NCBI GenBank assembly: GCA_050084985.1
Contig: JBITNC010000001.1
Coordinates: 80,848,001-80,912,000, forward strand
DNA from: Nageia nagi
Lineage: Eukaryota; Pinophyta
Length of the DNA stretch: 64,000 nucleotides
Reading direction: 5' to 3'
The translations under genes and the position numbers were made by a program. The notes below the pieces were generated by a model. The model worked only from the letters and a program-made list of their open reading frames with translations. It did not search any database and had not been told where the DNA came from. Shown one piece after another: positions 33,111-44,970 of this stretch (position 1 is its first letter; each line of letters opens with the position of its first letter).

Positions 33111-33479
33111 TAGTAGGACTCTAAATGCTGAGAAATATAAACGTACTTCATGTAAATTTAACCTTCAAGTAAAATTCTGGACACTTTATGTCGGATGACT
33201 ATTGGATCAAAGAGAGCCCGAGAACAAGTTTGATACGCTTACTTGATTGGGCTGGAAATGTATTTAAAATGATTTTTCTGAACGTCACACAAGCCATGGA
33301 TTTTTAGTGAACTCAACTTCAACTCTATTGTCCATAGATGTTGTGTTGGATTCACAGTATGAATGCAAAAAATATCAAGGTCATTATCAATTAACCATGA
33401 AATTGGGAGAAAACTTAAATAATTCTTGTATAATTCAAATTTTGCACCTGACTTGATAGTACTGCGGTAATTGTTGCGA

Positions 33480-33575
33480 ATTCTATATGTTTTCAACTCA
33501 AGGGGCAGGATTTGAACCTGGGCCTCTCTCATAGGAATTTTAACTTACCCTTTCTCTCCAACTCTCCTTCAGTAG
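33480..33575 (-). repeat. tRNA-derived SINE relic
   Basis: On the - strand: GAGTTGGAGAGAAAGGGTAA (A-box-like) followed about 35 bases later by AGGTTCAAATCCTG, a perfect pol III B box (GWTCRANNC). Related copies lie at 34129, 46437 and 46810. Confidence 0.7.
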
Positions 33576-33844
33576 GTTACATGTCTAATTCAAATTTTGT
33601 TTGTGGCTCATTATACTTAAAGATAAATATTCTAGCAATTATATTTAGCTTTCGTATTCTAAGAAATTAAAGAAGGCATCTCTAATTTGCATCTTGTTGG
33701 TAATTTTATTATGATTCTTTTTAAAAGAATACAATTTTAATTAAGAAGACCTCAGTTTTCAAAATGTGAAGGAATTGGTATATAATGACAAAGTTAACAT
33801 TAATGCCATTTAAAATTAATGGCTTTGTAGGATTTATTATTTGT

Positions 33845-33945
33845 TTTTAAATATTACCAATGTAGGGGGTGGGAGTTGAACATTGAACCTTCAATATGAG
33901 TGCTGTCATACCCATTTATCTCCTAACTCTAATATAAGGTTGTCT
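33845..33945 (-). repeat. tRNA-derived SINE relic
   Basis: On the - strand: GAGTTAGGAGATAAATGGGT, then GGTTCAATGTTCAACTCCCA containing a B box. More diverged than the neighbour at 33480. Confidence 0.5.
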
Positions 33946-34128
33946 AACAATTAAAAAAGTTGAAAAACGAATATTTAGAAAAATTTCAGCCTTACAAGTA
34001 TGTTAAATGCCATTTAGTACATGAAGGTAATTTTTGTTAAAAAATTAAAATAAACCATAATACTTTTACAATATTTGTAATCTAGAAAGTAAATTAAGTT
34101 TATTCAAATAGCATATTCAATCATGTGA

Positions 34129-34250
34129 AGGGAGTTGGAGAGACAAGTGGTTGTTAAAACTTTCAAGTTGAAAAAGGGAGGCTCTAGGTTCCAATATCTC
34201 CCTCTTCATATGATGTGGATGTGCTAAGTTCAGTCAATGGTTTCTAATTG
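34129..34250 (+). repeat. tRNA-derived SINE relic, left copy
   Basis: GGGAGTTGGAGAGACAAGTG, then GGAGGCTCTAGGTTCCAATA, and a tail GATGTGGATGTGCTAAGTTC. It aligns with 46437-46560 in the same orientation, including the tail. Confidence 0.65.
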
Positions 34251-34642
34251 ATGTGGATGTGGTTGAGTGCAACTCTTGGATGATTTTGACGGAAGAGAAT
34301 CCCATAGACATGGAATCTAATTCCAAGGCTACACTCCCCGCAAGAGGTGGTTCCAAACAAAAAATAGCTTACAAGGTGTGAGGTGTAAAAATATTATATT
34401 AAATTAAATCATTTATTAAGTATTTTCAATGATTCATTGATATATGAAAATATATTCTTAAATTAATGGTTTAGTGTGTAGGATACCTAGCTTAGTGTAC
34501 TTCAAGCTCTTTATTAATGGTGGTTAATTCTTTCGTAGCTTCATTTGCAGTTGGCAAAAGGAGCAATGGTGCCTAAGGAATTACACAAGTTTGTACCGAA
34601 GGTATTCTACGAGGTAATTCTACCTTTGATATTGTTATTCCT

Positions 34643-35471
34643 TTGTTTGAGTTCAACAGTACATGTGTTTGGCTTGAGAGCTATACTCTTATAGGTTATT
34701 TTCTTGGGCGTATCCCCTCCAAGTCTAACCTAGAAACTTGGATAGACCAGTATCTACGACCCCATGGTATTCAAGTCTACCATGTTCAAAACTTGTCCAT
34801 TTTTTGTTTTCATTTTTCAATTTGCCTAGCTTGAACATGCTCAAAAGGTTCCGAGCAAGGGTCCGAGCTATGTTAATAGTACCCTATTCATTTTTCAGCC
34901 TTGGAGTCGAAATTTCTCGGTTGCCAACTCTGTGAATTTGGTTGTGCATGTCTGGATAGAATTCGCAGACCTCCCCCTAAGCCTGTGGCCTTATATAAAA
35001 AACATGGTCAATCTTTTAGGGGAGTTTGTATGTGATGAACCAACATGCCTTGTGGCTTCTCACTCGATTCGACTTATGTGTGTTCGGGTGGACCTTACCA
35101 AGTCGTTGAAGGAGTACATTGATATTCAAATTAGAGCTACTCGAATTTCTCAACGTGTGGTGTATGTTAGTCTTTCGAATTCTTGTTTCAAATGCCAGTC
35201 CCAGTCTCACAAGATTAAAGACTATCCTCTAATGGTAGATAGGTTTAAAGCTAAGGCGGTTATTGTGGCCTCCTCGACACTAGCCCCTACTAACCATACA
35301 ACCAACTACCCTATTGAACAGGGTGAATGGCAAGAGGTTCATCACAAAAATTGCAAATGGGAAAATGTGACTAATGGTTCAACGCCAGTTAGTTATGCTC
35401 AGGTAGTAGCTATTAAACCTCCTCCTCATGTCCCCATTTCAAGCCTGGTTGTTATGGAGGTGTTCCTGTAG
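34643..35471 (+). pseudogene. LINE ORF1 (DUF4283-type nucleic-acid-binding protein)
   Basis: Open frames 34643-34834 and 34932-35471 (179 codons) together give a plant L1 ORF1. LGRIPSKSNLETWIDQYLRP at the start is followed by VWIEFADLPLSLWPYIKNMV, the DUF4283 core, and then SNSCFKCQSQSHKIKDYP, a zinc knuckle of C-x2-C-x4-H-x4-C type whose last Cys is Tyr here. ORF1 proteins coat LINE RNA. One frameshift near 34850 and the lost Cys indicate decay. Confidence 0.75.
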
Positions 35472-35544
35472 AGTGGGGTGTTGCAGATATTGATATGGAT
35501 AGCACTCTTTCACTTCTTGTGTCGCTCACTCAACAACTCCCACA

Positions 35545-36835
35545 ATGTTATATGGTTTCGGGGTTTGGGACCCTAGCTTGAGGAGATCAAATTGGACCAC
35601 AGTTGAGAGGATTTTGGTTGGCACTCTATCTTGCTCTATTCGGAGCAAGAGGTCTATTGTGCACCACATTATGCTAGTAGAGTTTGGCTACCAACGTTTA
35701 CAGATATGGTCCCTTGCATTGATGGTTCTTTTTCTTCATCGTCTCCACACCTTTGCTTCTATTGGTAGAGATGATCGACTCCCCTTCAGAGCCTTGATGT
35801 TGTCCATGGACTTGCCAGCTCATGGTTGTCGTTGGTGTTGGTTCTCTGAAGTCTCTGTGGTATTGCAATGCTCGAGTTTTCACTGGACCAATTACCTATA
35901 CCTTAGGGGGCACACACAGCCAAATGATGCGTTAGCTTTGATCAGAGACATGCTTTACAAGGCCTATATTCAGCGCACTTGGGTTTCCCCCAGCCTCCCC
36001 TTACACCCAAATTGTTGCACTACTCTCATCACTTCCCGAGTCTTGACAGAGGGTTGATTTGATCTCCTAATTACATTAGTCTATACCTCCCTCTTGGCTT
36101 GCAGATGTTTCTAGGCAAGTTCAAAGTGTGCTCCCACCAGCTTCAGATCAAGACTGATCACCATGTGGCACATGAGCTTCGAAATTATCGGTTATCCTTG
36201 ATAGAGCCTGAGACTAAGGATCATTTCATCTTTCGATGTTCAGTTTATTATGAGATTTGTGGGTAGTATAACTATCTTTTTCGGGATGCTCGTAGCTTGA
36301 TCTTGAAATTCTTTCAGTTCCCAGACCATCGTTGTTTGACACTCTATCTCAAAGAGACTTTCCTTCTCAGGAAATGTCTATTATCCGACTCCCAACACTC
36401 GACAGGTGATCGCTTGATTACCTCTTTCTTCATAGTTTCCTTAGGAGAAGGAGTTCGTAGGAGGATTGAGGACTCTCCTCGACCTACTTGATGTACTAAA
36501 CAAAGGGTGCATGTTGACCTTAGTTCTATGAGTTCACAACAGATCACAACCTTCTTTAGCTACACCAGTGCTAATGCAAACACAAATCAGGCCAAAGAGT
36601 GCACAGTCAGACAGATCATGAGAGACCTCCCCTCTAACTATGTTTGCTTAATATGTTTTTTTGTTCGATTATTTATTTCCTTTTAGGGATTAGCCCCTAT
36701 ATTGTTCTTAGACTTTTCATAGTTTGCATTGACTGAGGGCTGTTGAGCCCCTTATGCTGCTTTAGACTTGTATACCCTTCAGTCCCATTGATCACCTTTG
36801 GTCATTTGTGGACATTAATATAATTTCTTTCTTTC
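35545..36835 (+). pseudogene. LINE-type 3' coding remnant and tail
   Basis: No endonuclease or reverse transcriptase is read. At 36100-36400 a frame gives PETKDHFIFRCSVYYEI and FRDARSLILKFFQFPDHRCL, resembling the Cys/His-rich C-terminus seen in some plant LINE ORF2 proteins (E-x-x-H-F-x-x-x-C). The end, with GGGCTGTTGAGCCCCTTATG and then TTAATATAATTTCTTTCTTT, looks like a LINE 3' UTR. It may be a second, internally deleted LINE abutting the next one. Confidence 0.4.
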
Positions 36836-36889
36836 TTCCTCAATGATAATTTAAATCCCAGTTTTTTTTTTAATACCTCCTTCCTCCTA

Positions 36890-37557
36890 CACAAAGCCTC
36901 TGTTTGTCACATCCACCGTGTTTGGAATTTTGTTCCTTGACCTAAAGGAGGAAATGGATGGATTGAATGGTGGAATGATACCATATTTTGCACTATTTCT
37001 CTTGTGCATAGCATGGGGAAGAAATTTGCTTAGCTTTGACATCGCTCTAACTCAACTCTTTGTGAGGAGCTAACCAGAGCATCTTTGCGTTGGAGTCCAA
37101 CCCCTTTGATGAAAGTATTCAATCCCATATGGCCCAGATTCAACATGAGCTTAAAGTCACAAAAATGTATGAAGCCAAAGGTGAATAGCTCAAAGCTCGA
37201 TTGGACTAGCTTAAGATTGGGGATAGGGTTTTTTAAAGAATTTTTTCAGTGCCTTAGGCCACCCAAACATTCTACTTAGTTTCAAGCCATTCAAGAGAAT
37301 GGGGTTCGACTTACTTCTTTACCTGATATTGCTCATGCTTTCACTTAGCATTACACTCAGGTTTTTTTTTTCTCAAAAGTCTACTCTAGAAAGAGAACAT
37401 GACCCTATGCTTTGTAAAGAGGCAGTTCCTATTTGAAGCATAGAGGCGCATCAAAAGGATTATGATTCTCCCTTAACACTATAAGATTTGGAAAATGCTA
37501 TGTCCCATATAGCATATGCTAAAGCTCCTAGCCTAGATGGTTTTCTGTGTGAATTTT
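36890..37557 (+). pseudogene. LINE ORF2, linker and start of reverse transcriptase
   Basis: Reads KASVCHIHRVWNFVP, then after shifts the region before reverse transcriptase (FFQCLRPPKHST, IQENGVRLTSLPDIAHAFT) and DLENAMSHIAYAKAPSLDGF, the K-x-P-x-x-D-G-F box of LINE reverse transcriptase. Interrupted at 37557 by gypsy element E3. Several stops. Confidence 0.75.
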
Positions 37558-38818
37558 TGTACAGGTCCGAAATGGATTTCAATGCAAAAATAATAATTTC
37601 AAACCCTTGAACCTTGACATCAGGCCTAGGGCATCCACAAGAAGCAATCAAAACCTCAAATATGCAATGTTAGGGTTAGAGCATCCAATACGAACCACAA
37701 CAATTGAATTATGCCAACGTTCAAGCTAGGATTGCACATTAAGCATTCATACACCAATGTCTAGCCAATACAATCATGTAACAATGAATATCATCTCATA
37801 ATGCCAACATCGGGCTCATACATGCATAGAATGGAAAGTATACCACAACGTTGCAATAATGGAACAACAACAACATGATATGAGATTCAATGCACTTGGA
37901 AATATATAGAATAATGAAGAATACAATACCAAGCCCTAAGATGGTTGACATTGGCCTCTCAAGAGCCAACTAGGGCATAACACAATGTCTACTCAATCTC
38001 TGGAACCATGGGATAGTATGCCTCCTCAGAATAAGAATCCTCCTCACTGAAGGGGCCCTCCTCAAATCGTGGAAACCATCGAAGGTAGAAGCAATTCCTT
38101 ATAATACCACCAGATGGGCAAAGGTGCTACACTAGTGTCGTATGCAAACATGATCCCTCAGCTTGAATGCCCTCTACATGTTGCACCTAGGAAAGATTTC
38201 TTAACACCGCTAAGACTTGTTATCCGATGGACTATGGTAGAAGTAATAATAATCAATGTATGTCCAGTAATGAGCCTCCAAGGATTAATATAACCTTCCT
38301 TGGTTCAGATTACACCTTGAAGTCATTTCCCAATCACCTGATGGCCCAACGTTGGCACCTAGGGATCAATCCAGGCTCAATGTGGGTGTTTGGGCCTCCC
38401 CTATGCTCCATATGGACCCAGAAATGCATGCATGGGTCTAGAAGGAATGCGTGGGAACTTAGAGGGGCAATGTGGGTTTCAAGATCCAACGTGGGGGTCT
38501 AGAAGCCTCCCCCATGCTAGCGCAGGTGTCTACATGCTCCTAATCTCAACGTTGGATCATTAAGTGCTCATCCAACCATTAAGTGCTAACTAGGCCTTGG
38601 GATTCCCATAATTAAGTCTCGAGATCTCCAAGTATGGTAAATACACATAATCTAACCTTAGGAGGAGGGAGACATCCCACTTGGGGCTCACAATGGGGTC
38701 CATTGACCCATTAAGTCTCCTATCCTAAGTTACAATAATTAAAGTGCAAATACATAAATAAAGTATATTACAAAGATGAGCCTTTTGGACCCACTAACTA
38801 AAGAAAGGGGATGTCACA
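37558..38818 (-). repeat. 3' LTR of E3
   Basis: 1261 bp; on the - strand starts TGTGACATCCCC at 38818 and ends ACCTGTACA. Carries the CCCAACGTTGG/GCATGC-rich segment and the TAGGATAGGAGACTTAATGG block where E1 and E2 have GGGATAGAAGATATAAAGG. Confidence 0.9.
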
Positions 38819-39560
38819 AAGCCTCACCTCTCGAATTGCTTTCCCTCAAGCAATAGGAGAAGAATACAACATATTATCTTCCAAGAATCCTTGAGTGTTG
38901 GTAACTTAGACTCATGATGATGGAATGAAACTTCAATATGCTTCACCCAAGATATTGGTACGAAATACATGATTGGAAATCCATGCCCATGTGTCATAGT
39001 AAATTGTAAACACTCTGGTTTGCTATGACTTTCACTTCTCGTCAGCTGCTCTATGAATGTATTCTATGACCATGAAAATGAGTATGCATCCAAGTGGAGG
39101 TGTTCCTGTAAGAACCTTAAGAAAATCATAGTTAGTGGAAAACAAGTTGAGCCTAGGCTCCATGCATGAGGCAAGGTCTCCTCAACACTCAATATTGAAT
39201 GTCTAGCTCCCTCAGGCTTCAATGTGAAGCTCTCAAACTCCCAGTAACTTTACATGGCATGTCTACCTTTCCAAGTATCCAACATGGGTAACTCATCCAT
39301 CCTAAAACTCAATGTTGGGAGACCTCCCCAAATTCCCATGGGGTATCCAACCTTCCTAAAACTCAATGTTAAGTAACAATCCCCCTAGGTACTCAACATG
39401 GGAAACCAAGGTTTCTTCAATCTCATCGTCTGCTGACAAATCCCCTTGATGTCCAATGTGGGATGAAGCCCCCTTCCAAGGTTCATGACCCAAATGTAAG
39501 CCCTTCTGGCTTTCTGAGTTGTGACATGGGGTACCAAAGCTCTTCAGTGCCCCCTATCTC
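38819..39560 (-). repeat. Decayed ~30 bp minisatellite and polypurine region of E3
   Basis: On the - strand, units such as CCCACATTGGACATCAAGGG, CCCATGTTGAGTACCTAGGG, CCAACATTGAGTTTTAGGA and CCCATGTTGGATACTTGGAA follow one another at about 30 bp spacing from 39540 down to about 39080. It is the same position relative to gag and the 3' LTR as the array of E1, but most CG steps have become TG or CA. Near 38820-38860 the end AATTCGAGAGGTGAGGCTT matches the E1/E2 purine tract. Confidence 0.7.
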
Positions 39561-40004
39561 TTATTGAGACTCTCCTTCTCTCAATGTAGCCCCATCATTT
39601 GCCTCCACCTTTTGTTGGCACCACTCTATCACCTCCAACCTCTTATTGTCCACTTGGGGATAATCATCTTGGATCCCTTGCAAGGTGTGAGTTTTCCCAT
39701 CAATTTCGAACCTCATTGTGAGTTTCTGATAGTTGGAGTTAATTTCACCTAAGTCAAAAAGCCACTGCATGCCTAGGATGATGTGAGGGTGTCTTTTTAA
39801 GGGATAAACATAGAAGTCTTCCCTCACCTTACAACTCTGCAATCTCACACCAAACTTCTCAATGATGTGATCCACCAACGTGAGCTTCCCATTGGCGTTT
39901 GAGACCCTGAATCCCTCAAACCTCTTAGTCTTCAGGTTCTTCTTCTTAGTAAAGCCTACATCAATGAAATTATGAGAGGCTATTGGATCAATTAGCACCA
40001 TCAC
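39561..40004 (-). CDS. Retroviral-type aspartic protease of E3
   Basis: 147-codon frame with no internal stop. Starts MMVLIDPIASHNFIDVGF; the active-site box is D-P-I-A-S-H in place of the usual D-S/T-G-A-S-H, so the key Gly is lost. It continues with the family's order: FEGFRVSNANGKLTLVDHI, FYVYPLKRHPHIILGMQWLF (the I-L-G-x-x-W-L signature of the second half) and YQKLTMRFEIDGKTHTLQGI. In chromoviruses this domain cuts gag-pol. Here it is followed by repeats instead of reverse transcriptase. Likely inactive because of the altered active site. Confidence 0.85.
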   Translation of the reverse strand: MMVLIDPIASHNFIDVGFTKKKNLKTKRFEGFRVSNANGKLTLVDHIIEKFGVRLQSCKVREDFYVYPLKRHPHIILGMQWLFDLGEINSNYQKLTMRFEIDGKTHTLQGIQDDYPQVDNKRLEVIEWCQQKVEANDGATLREGESQ

Positions 40005-40363
40005 ATCCTATCCACCTGCTTGTCCTACAATATTTTGGTAAGATACTTCTTCACCCTATGCATTGAAGCGATCATACTACCTAACATGCCCTCAACTTAG
40101 GGTGACTCCTGATCTAGGGTATCTACCCCAATCTCCAAATCTGAATCCTCTAAAAACACCTCAATATAGTGCACCTACCCCTTTCCTAAACAACGATGCC
40201 ATAGCTCCCAAGTCTTCTTACAATAGAAGCACTTGCCTTCCTCTCTTAATTTTCTCTGAGTAGCTGTGTCCAACTGATTTGTTCTAAGATATGGGATAAT
40301 TTTGGCCTTGATAGGCCCTTCTCTATCTGTAATCAGCTTTAATTTGATAGGCCCCTTGTATGT

Positions 40364-41790
40364 CTACCCTCCCTTGAGGGATTTCATTGTGGGCTCGAGG
40401 TCATATGCTTCTCGGATAGCATCATCAAGGCTCTTAGGAGAAGAAACCTTCATCATCCCCAATAATGGCTCCATCAGCCCCTCAATGAAGAGAAATGTCA
40501 ACCTCTCTTTAAGAATATGGTGAATCATGATATCAATCCTCTGAAACATTGTCACATAATCACCCACTATCCCCAGCTGTCTTAATGAAGTAAGGTCTGA
40601 AACTAGTCATTTTCCTTCTTCCTATCGAATCGCTTGACCAATCGTATGGAAAACTCATCAAAAGAAGTAATAAGAGAATGCCCTTAGCTGATCACCCCAT
40701 ACTGCCACCACTCCAAAGCATCTCCCTCAAAATGTAATGATGCAAAATGAATCGCATCCTCCTCCACCATGTTAGGGCTTAGGGTAAAATAGGTTTCCAA
40801 CATATTTAGCCATACCCTAGTTGTCATCTTCTTCCTGTCAAACATCTACACCTGCATCTTATTGATCTTGTGTTGTAGGTCCTTGTCATCCCATGAGTTG
40901 CTAGGGTTGTGTGGGCCATGTAGACTACTTCCCTTCAACCCTAAGATATCTAGGTAATCATTGAAGTTCACATCTCTCCTCAACCCTAGATCTAATATGG
41001 AATATTCCTTGAAGATCTGATTCATCTCTAAAGGGCTAAAAACTCTACCTTTCATCACCTTCCTAAATTTTTTTGCAAACATGGGCTTGGATGGTTTTGG
41101 AATAATATACTGCTCCTCTATCCTACCAATGTCCTCCTCCAGGTATCTCCCTAAGAGAGGGTTTGTACCCTGGGTTGCTCAATGTGAGTGGGACCTCAAA
41201 AGTGTGGCCTCTAGATGTCCCATCGATCCATGGTGTGTTGAATTTCAATCCCTCAAACTATGAGATCTCCTCATGCTCAGCTCCCGATCTACCCAATCCT
41301 CCTCATATGGCTCCTCTTTGTCATATTTGGCATGATGTGGGGCCTCTATATCACCCTTGTTATGATGTGGGGTCTCCCTCTCATCCCTAGTGTGTCGGGG
41401 GATCTCCCAATCAACCCTGATATGATGTGGTGCCTCCTAATCATCCCTGGCATGACGTGGGGGGTATGCTTCCTCTTAGGTTCCTATATAACATCCAAAT
41501 GCCTATTTAACTATCGTTGCATGGAAGTCATCACTTCGATCATGATATGGATTGTCAAAATGAGCTCGTCAAACTTCCATTTAGGGGTGGATGCTCGAAT
41601 CGGAGTTGTGCTCCTCCTCCTAGCGATTTTCTATGTTTCTCCATGTGCCTTCCCTTCACCATTGATTGTTTCCATGTTTGGAAACTCATTCATCCATGGT
41701 CGTCTATCCTTCTCATGGATGACCCTTTCAGGTGCTTCTTTAGTGTGTGATCTTTCGCTTTTTCTAATGGATGCCATCTCTCTTCGAGTG
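40364..41790 (-). pseudogene. gag of E3
   Basis: Broken frames 41082-40846 (FAKKFRKVMKGRVF, LEMNQIFKEYSILDLGLRRD) and 40567-40364 (LKERLTFLFIEGLMEPLLGM, LDDAIREAYDLEPTMKSLKG) correspond segment by segment to gag of E1. The stretch between them, read in other frames, contains the DALEWWQ-like region. An N-terminal start with a basic leader probably lies near 41780. The + strand frames at 41260-41805 are antisense shadows. Confidence 0.8.
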
Positions 41791-41849
41791 TTGGATCTAG
41801 TGTAGTAACAATGAACTATGGATCTCATGCACAAGCTAGCTAGATCCAG

Positions 41850-41861
41850 GATCTAATACCA
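41850..41861 (-). promoter_or_regulatory. Decayed primer-binding site of E3
   Basis: On the - strand TGGTATTAGATC, two changes from TGGTATCAGAGC, one base after the 5' LTR. Confidence 0.75.
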
Positions 41862-41862
41862 C

Positions 41863-43129
41863 TTTAATGATCCAAAATGGATTTCAATGTAAAAATAACA
41901 ATTTCAAACCCTTGAACCCTTATGTTAGGCCTAGGGCAACCACAACAAGCAATCAAACCCTCAAATATGCAACGTTAGGGGTAGAGCATCCAATACGAAT
42001 CACAACAATGGAATTATACCAACGTTCAAACTAGGATTGCACATTAAGCATTCATACACCAATGTTTAACCAATAATTCATGTAACAATGAATATCATCT
42101 TATAATGCCAACGTTTGGCTCATACATGCATAGAATGGAAATTATACCACAATGTTGCAATAATGGAACAACAACAACACGATATGAGATCCAATGCCCT
42201 TGGTAATATATAGAAAAATTAAGAATACAATACCAAGCCCTAGAAGGGCTAACATTCGCCTCTTAGGAGCCAACTAGGGCATAACACAATGCATGCTCAA
42301 TCTTTGGATGAACTCTAGAACCATGGGACAATATGCTTCCTCAGAATAAGAATCCTCCCCATTGAAGGGGCCCTCCTCAGATCTTGGAAACAATCGAAGG
42401 TAGAAACAATACCTTGAAATACCACCAGATGGGAAAAGATGCTACACCAATTTCATAAATAGATAGGATCCCTTAGCTTGAATGCCCTCTACATGTTGTG
42501 CTTAGGAAAGGTTGCTTAGCATCGCTAAGACTTGTTGTCTGATGGATTGTGGTAGAAGTAATAATAATCAATGTATGTCTAGTAATGAGCCTCCAAGGAT
42601 TAATATATCCTTCCTTGGTTCGGATTACACCTCAAATTCATTCCCCAATCACCTCATGGCCCATCGTTGGCACCTAGGGATCAATCCAGGCTCAATGTGG
42701 GTATTTGGGCCTCCCCTATGCTCCACATGGACCTAGAAATGTATGTGTGGCTCTAGGAGGCATGCGTGGGAACTTAGAGGGGCAACATGGGTCTTAAGAT
42801 CCAACATGGGGGTCTAGAAGCCCCCCCCAAGCTGGCACTTATGTCTACATGCTCCCAATCTCAACTTTGGGTCATTAAATGCTCATTTGACCATTAAGTG
42901 CTAACTAGGCCTTGGGATTCCCACAATCAAGTCTTGAGATCTCAAGTATGCTAAATACACCTAATCTAACCTTAGGAGGTAGACATCCCACTTGGGGCTC
43001 ATAGTGGGGTCCATTGACCCATTAAGTCTCCTATCCTAAGTTACAATAATGAAAATGCAAATACATAAATAAAGTATATTACAAAGATGAGCCTTTTTGA
43101 CCCACTAACTATATAATGGGAATGTCACA
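41863..43129 (-). repeat. 5' LTR of E3
   Basis: 1267 bp; on the - strand TGTGACATTCCC to ATTAAA (mutated end). Near copy of 37558-38818. Confidence 0.9.
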
Positions 43130-44970
43130 ATTTTACAAAACTTGTTGTTTATAAAGAAATTGTTCGAAAAGGTTCTCTAGGTCCTATCATTAATAAGTTA
43201 ACATCAAATTTATCCCTAAGCCTGGATACCCTGATATGATTACCAACTTCCCATACTCTTCTCAATGTTAGTTACAAGATCATTGCTAAGGCTTTGGCCT
43301 TAAAGCTATGACCCATCCTTCCCAAAATTATTAGGCCAGAGAAGACTAGCTTCATCCAAAGGAGATACATTCTGGATAATGTTATGACGGTATGGGAAGG
43401 CATGGAATGGGCTAAGCTTTCCAATCAACAGACCCTTTTCATCAAAATTGACTTTGAAAAAGCTTATGACAAAATTGAGTGGGTATTCATTCTTATAATG
43501 TTAGAAGCCATTGGCTTGGGCCTCTCTTTGTCTCTTCTGTTTGTAGGTTGTTTCAAGATGCCTCCATTGTGCTTTCTCTTAACAACTTTCAAACTAAAGC
43601 AATTGGGCTTCATAGATTAGTTAGACAAGGTTTTCCATTAGCCACTTCATTGTATAATTTGGTTGTAGAAGCCTTTCGCTATCTCTTAGCCAAGCAAGCT
43701 TCCAATGGATTAATTTGAGGAATCACTCTACCCAGTAACACTAGACAACTTATTAATGGTCATTTTGCAGATGATTCATTTCTTACCATCAATGAAGATG
43801 AGCGATTGATCACAATTTCCATTCAATACTTGAATACTTTTTTTCAAGTATTTAGATCCAATATTATATGGAGGAAAACATCTTGTTGCAGACAATATGT
43901 TTTGCCTTAACCTAGCTAGCTTGAAAGGTACCATTGGCATTGGATTATGTTGCGAGAAATATTCAAATTTCTTGGCATTCCTTTTTCCTTTCAAGGTTCA
44001 TCTCCTCAACTTTGGCCATATGTCATTTCCAAAGTGGAGAAAAAACTTGAATATTGGGTAACAAAAATACTCTCATTGGTGGGTAAATTTCAAATTTGCT
44101 CCAAAATGCTTCAATCTACCGATGTTTATTATTCATCTTACTTGGTTCCTTCCCAAGCATGTTACAACAAGTTGAAGAAGATTCTCTATGATTTTTTTCG
44201 ATCTTCCACTTCAAATGAAAAGACTTTCATAGAGTAGCTTGGACTACGTGTTGTCTTTCGCAGTCTATTGGAGGCATGAGAATGGTTGATTGTAACAAAT
44301 AAGGTTTAGCCCTTTGTGCTAAGTGGATTCTGAGATATTTAAAAGGAACAGAAGCTTGGAGAGTTCGTATCAGATATTTTATTTCTTTAGGTCTTCCGCT
44401 TAATCATAAAGTTTGGAAAGGAATGGATTTTCCTTCATTAATTCTTGTTCTAGTTTTCATCAAAATTCCTAGTTCTTTCGTAATTAGGAGCATTTGGAAA
44501 GCTTGGCAACAACTTAGCCCATGGATTACTTGGAAAGGTGCTTGAAGCCATAATGGAATTTCCTTCAACACACTCAATGTGTGGTGGTCTTTTGTTATTC
44601 AAGTCAATCAAATGCCATTGGCTAAAACTTGTTGGATTCATGCTCAAAAAATTTTCAGACTATGAGTAGCCAATATTACAGACTTTTACTCATAAAAAAC
44701 AAAATATTAGATCCCTTGGGATCATTTCAAATGCATGTTTCATTTGAATAATGCAAATAAAAGTACTTATGATGTTATGCTTGATAATTTTCCTTTCTCT
44801 ATCTATCATAAAATTGGATCTCGAAGTTAAAAGCCATGGTGGAAGAACTGGGCTTGGCATGGAAATATTCCCTTACTCAATTACAAAGCTTAGAATGGTT
44901 ATAATTGGCTTACACCTACTTTCTCCATAGTTACCACACTCAATGTAAAGTGGGATTTAATATCCACTAA
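43130..44970 (+). pseudogene. LINE ORF2 reverse transcriptase, continued after E3
   Basis: Family motifs occur in order: KFIPKPGYPD (from LIPKK-x-x-P), QTLFIKIDFEKAYDKIEW (43384-43620; catalytic D in the F-x-K-A-Y-D box), VRQGFPLATSLYNLVVEAF, GHFADDSFLTI (FADD, 43764-43775), FLGIPFSFQGSSPQ, LEYWVTKILSLVGKFQI and YYSSYLVPSQ (43947-44237). These are the reverse transcriptase and following domain of a plant L1-type LINE. Stops, including the one after SNGLI at about 43719, show decay, although the catalytic Asp residues are kept. Confidence 0.88.

Larger units (their letters stand above)
33111..34128 (+). other. 3' UTR and downstream flank of POLH
   Basis: The 3' UTR presumably covers the first few hundred bases. 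No AATAAA was found close to the stop, so the polyadenylation site is undefined. Two SINE relics on the - strand lie within (see 33480 and 33845). Confidence 0.4.
37558..43129 (-). mobile_element. Ty3/gypsy-family non-autonomous element E3 inserted in a LINE
   Basis: On the - strand: 5' LTR 41863-43129, primer-binding site 41850-41861, gag about 41700-40364, protease 40004-39561, a decayed 30 bp-type repeat field, and 3' LTR 37558-38818. The target duplication ATTTT is exact (37553-37557 and 43130-43134). Reverse transcriptase, RNase H and integrase are absent. The gag is the same as that of E1. Removing the element and one duplication makes the LINE frame read DGFLCEFYKT across the junction, which confirms the boundaries. 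Confidence 0.92.

Noticed and set aside
41081-41805. Overlapping + strand frames of 60-181 codons
   Set aside because: They are antisense to the gag of element E3, which explains their openness.
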